Assembly (NCBI GenBank): GCA_965243215.1
Contig: CBDEUJ010000004.1
Coordinates: 558,001 to 622,000, forward strand
Direction of reading: 5' to 3'
Source of the DNA: JAJEFO01 sp009843725
Lineage (GTDB): Bacteria; Pseudomonadota; Alphaproteobacteria; Rhodobacterales; Rhodobacteraceae
DNA length: 64,000 nucleotides
Both the position numbers and the translations under genes were made by a program. This document shows positions 61,977-64,000 of the stretch, piece by piece (position 1 is the stretch's first letter; every line of letters starts with the position of its first letter). The notes under the pieces are model-generated. The model had not been told where the DNA came from. It was given only the letters and a program-made list of their open reading frames with translations, and made no database searches.

Positions 61977-63343
61977 CAAGTCATCCCGCAGGAAACCCGG
62001 TCCTTCAGGGCGGGGAGGAATGCGGGCTCCCGTGTTCCGTGCATCGTTGTCGTCTCCTCCTTCCGCGGCGTCTCGATGACGTATCCGTAGCCGTCGGCGC
62101 GCTGGACGACGCGGCAGTGCCGGTGCGAGATCCCCTGCACCGTCCCCTGCGCCGTCTGGACGTTGAAGGAGCCGGTCCGGCGCACCGCGACACGGCCCAC
62201 GTGGACGCCCCTCCTCTTTCCCGAGGGCACGGTCGCGCGCACGATGTCCCCCGTCCGGAAGCCTTTCACGGACTTCGCCGCCATCAGGTGGCCGACGGGA
62301 AAGCCGAACCGGTTCACGCGGGTCCGCGCATACGCGCCCCGGCCCATGGCCCTGATCGCGAGCACGCCCTGCCTCCAGCCCTTCAGCGCCGGCGTCTCGC
62401 CGACGCAGGCGGCGTCGAGGGCATGCGACTTCGGGATCCCCAGCCGCGTGCGGTTGAACTTCGTCCGCCCGCCCGAGGCGCCGGTGACGGGAAGCCCCGT
62501 CCGCTTCAATGCCTCGAACAGGACGCGGCGGGTGGCGTTGACCGCGGCGGCGGCGCAGAGCGGTGCCCTGGCTTGCGCCAGGACCTTCCGGAGACGCTCG
62601 GGACGGCCTGCCAGGAAGGCCTCCACGGGCTGCGCGCCCTTGGCCTGGTTGCAGGGCCGGCACGCAAGGGCCAGGTTCGAGACCCGGTCGGAACCGCCCC
62701 GGGCCTTGGGACGGACGTGGTCGACCTGCAGCGGCACGTTCGTGGCGCCGCAACAGGCGCATTTCCGTCCCCACTTCTCGAGCAGGCATTCCCTGACCTC
62801 GCAGCCGGCGAGGGTTCCTTGCTGGTACTCCGCGCCCGCGATCTCCGGGTCCTCCAGCGCCTGGGTGTCGAACCGGACGACCTCGCACGCGACGGAGGTC
62901 ACGGGCGCGAGCCCGCGGAACCGCTCCGTCCACGAGGTCACGTTGTCGACCCTCGACTGCAGCGAGGGCGGGAGCTTCCTGCCGGAGCGCCTGTTCAGGA
63001 ACCGCTTCTTCCGATGGCGCAGGTTGGCCGAGCGCCGGCGCCGCCGGCAGTTGCGCCGTTGCTGCATGGCCTTTCTGATCCTTGCTCCCCTGTGCTCGAT
63101 CTCGGCCAGGAACAGGACCTCGCCGTCCTCCCGCACCAGCGCCAGGCCGGTGGTCTTCGCGCCGGGATCAACCTTCAGCCCGACCTCCTGGGTCTGCCCT
63201 CCGACCCGGTCCCGGAGACGGATCGTGAAGGGATGGAGCCGCAACACGACGGCGCGCCCCTTGCCAAGGAGCTTTCTCGCCCGGGCCGGGTGGCACGGCA
63301 TCAGCGGGGCGCCGCACCGGTCCAGGACGAAGACGCGGCTCAC
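61976..63343 (-). CDS. iscB: IscB RNA-guided HNH/RuvC nuclease
   Basis: 455 aa from a GTG. PLMP domain (VFVLDRCGAPLMPCHPARA), RuvC-I VDPGAKTTG (Asp59), Arg-rich bridge helix (about 84-118), RuvC-II VACEVVRFD (Glu154), HNH with zinc Cys195/198/228/231 and catalytic VDHVRPKARGGSD (Asp208, His209), RuvC-III KSHALDA (His307, Asp310), then a C-terminal target-contacting part. All catalytic residues are intact. IscB is the OMEGA-system ancestor of Cas9. The frame is open upstream through the omega-RNA region; homology starts at this GTG. No tnpA transposase is in the window. Confidence 0.93.
   Translation of the reverse strand: MSRVFVLDRCGAPLMPCHPARARKLLGKGRAVVLRLHPFTIRLRDRVGGQTQEVGLKVDPGAKTTGLALVREDGEVLFLAEIEHRGARIRKAMQQRRNCRRRRRSANLRHRKKRFLNRRSGRKLPPSLQSRVDNVTSWTERFRGLAPVTSVACEVVRFDTQALEDPEIAGAEYQQGTLAGCEVRECLLEKWGRKCACCGATNVPLQVDHVRPKARGGSDRVSNLALACRPCNQAKGAQPVEAFLAGRPERLRKVLAQARAPLCAAAAVNATRRVLFEALKRTGLPVTGASGGRTKFNRTRLGIPKSHALDAACVGETPALKGWRQGVLAIRAMGRGAYARTRVNRFGFPVGHLMAAKSVKGFRTGDIVRATVPSGKRRGVHVGRVAVRRTGSFNVQTAQGTVQGISHRHCRVVQRADGYGYVIETPRKEETTTMHGTREPAFLPALKDRVSCGMT
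61985..62026 (-). repeat. Imperfect palindrome at the 3' end of iscB (probable element right end)
   Basis: CCCGCA and TGCGGG (outer stem) enclose CCCG...CGGG with CCTGAAGG at the tip. It lies within the last codons of iscB. IS200/IS605-type elements carry such subterminal palindromes, and the CCTGAAGG core also occurs in the upstream hairpin at 63651-63670. It probably marks the right end of the IscB-bearing element. Confidence 0.5.
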
Positions 63344-63670
63344 GCCGCTCTCGGGGTCGCTCGCGCTTCCCCGGTGACGCCGGCCGAAGCCGGTCTCCCC
63401 TCGCACAACCTGGCCATCCGCATCACGATTCGCCCGTTTGCTTCCCGATCGGTCCACCGGACCGATCGCCGCAAGCGGTTCGGAAACAAACCGTGCCCGA
63501 CCCGGCGTGTCTGCAGGCGAATCTTCAAGAGCCCGGGACTGAGGAAGCATCCCGGGGTTGGTCTTCAACGTATGGCTCAGGGTGGATTGGATGACAGTCT
63601 CCTTTCCTGTGCTGGTCAGCACCGGCTCCCGGAACTCTCGTTCCTCAAGCCCCTCCCTTCAGGGAGGGGT
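63344..63670 (-). ncRNA. Omega-RNA (HEARO-like) upstream of iscB
   Basis: The 327 bases before the iscB start are strongly structured. 5' hairpin CCCCTCCCTGAAGGGAGGGG (63651-63670), then GGAAC-GAGA-GTTCC, GTGCTG-AC-CAGCAC, CCCGGG pair, CGGTT/AACCG, a perfect CGATCGGTCC/GGACCGATCG stem (63446-63468) and CCGGC-TTC-GGCCGG near the gene. The position, orientation and start-abutting layout match the HEARO/omega-RNA that guides IscB. The guide would be the roughly 16 bases 5' of the first hairpin, about 63671-63686; the exact boundary is uncertain. Confidence 0.75.
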
Positions 63671-63829
63671 CGCTGACGGCAACTGTGGCTTTCTTCTGGG
63701 ACCTATATGCAATGAAAGCGCGTGGCATGCAAAATGCCTTGTTGCGGAGATTCCAGCGATGCCGCTGCTTGGCCTGACACGCCTGAGCGACCGCAACATG
63801 AACCGGACACGGCATTTCAGTTCCACTGC

Positions 63830-64000
63830 GCTCCGACCTCGGCGTCCTGGACGAACGGCGTCGAGGGGTTCCGCTGGAAGCTGATGAGGGAGGGGCCGAG
63901 GGACGCGGTCGTCAACCCGCTTGACGAGCGCATCGCGGCGGTCGCGGGCTGCATCGGGCACCACAATGCCAACGATGCCGGCCCGTTCCCCCGGAGCGGG
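63830..64000 (+). pseudogene. ISXO2-like (IS1595) transposase fragment
   Basis: From 63848 the frame reads WTNGVEGFRWKLMREG, then LDERIAAVAGCIGHHNANDA, open to the window end. It resembles the C-terminal region of ISXO2/IS1595 transposases (TNGVESFWSMLKRG...EFxGRHNxR). Upstream of the Trp there is no transposase core, so only a piece is present, or it continues beyond the window in a rearranged form. Confidence 0.45.

Noticed and set aside
61977..62933. N-terminal extension of the DNA methyltransferase frame to 728 aa
   Set aside because: The extra part is iscB read in another phase, Arg/Gly/Pro-rich without any domain. The TGATG junction marks the true start.
63344..63622. 93-residue N-terminal extension of IscB
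   Set aside because: IscB homology begins at SRVFVLD. The upstream part coincides with the structured omega-RNA and has no protein-like pattern.
1..64000. CRISPR arrays, rRNA genes, prophage structural genes
   Set aside because: No spaced direct repeats, rRNA signatures or phage morphogenesis proteins were found on either strand.

Overview
The window is GC-rich, densely coded bacterial chromosome. Its housekeeping order points to an alphaproteobacterium close to the Rhodobacterales: hflK-hflC-DUF2065, ribBA-ribH-nusB, nrdR-ribD, dnaG-rpoD, a small lipoprotein ahead of homoserine dehydrogenase, and a pcm-tolC pair. This assignment rests on recognised protein families and gene order only; no database search was possible.

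Layout. 1-3 kb: 3' end of hflK, hflC, a DUF2065 membrane protein and L-serine ammonia-lyase. 3-12.5 kb: riboflavin genes on the minus strand (nrdR-ribD, ribE, ribBA-ribH-nusB), interrupted by a plus-strand TAXI-type TRAP transporter (receptor plus fused permease). 12.6-27 kb: mostly core genes: a DHFR-like reductase, an SDR, rpoD, dnaG, glutamate dehydrogenase, a quinone-oxidoreductase-like protein, homoserine dehydrogenase, tolC and pcm. 27-32.4 kb: accessory region with an IS1634-type transposase remnant, tRNA-Cys, a broken HNH/restriction-type N-terminal domain, a small catabolic cluster (tautomerase, HAD dehalogenase, DsbA-like isomerase, atypical SDR), a decayed LysR gene and a TetR stub. 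32.4-42.5 kb: a ten-gene minus-strand run read as one catabolic/uptake operon (cyclase, cupin, SDR, hydroxyacyl-CoA dehydrogenase, complete branched-chain-type ABC importer, sulfatase), facing a divergent IclR regulator across an intergenic palindrome. 42.6-50 kb: a methyltransferase, the ATP-grasp / alpha-E / transglutaminase / Anbu protease operon, a thioredoxin-fold protein and a TerB-DnaJ protein. 50.2-60.3 kb: a complete Opp-type importer, a second sulfatase and a class III aminotransferase-fold enzyme resembling aminophosphonate lyases. 60.7-63.7 kb: an IscB nuclease with an upstream omega-RNA (HEARO-like) region, overlapping by one base (TGATG) with a DNA methyltransferase. The right edge carries an ISXO2-like transposase fragment.

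Most within-operon junctions are ATGA, GTGA or TGATG overlaps, which fix several start codons, including GTG (ribD) and probably TTG (livM). Two substrate-binding-protein genes are followed by strong hairpins before their permease genes. Items most worth follow-up: the IscB-methyltransferase overlap, a group of five closely spaced hairpins in the 609-bp non-coding stretch before the aminotransferase, and the sulfatase-linked import operons.
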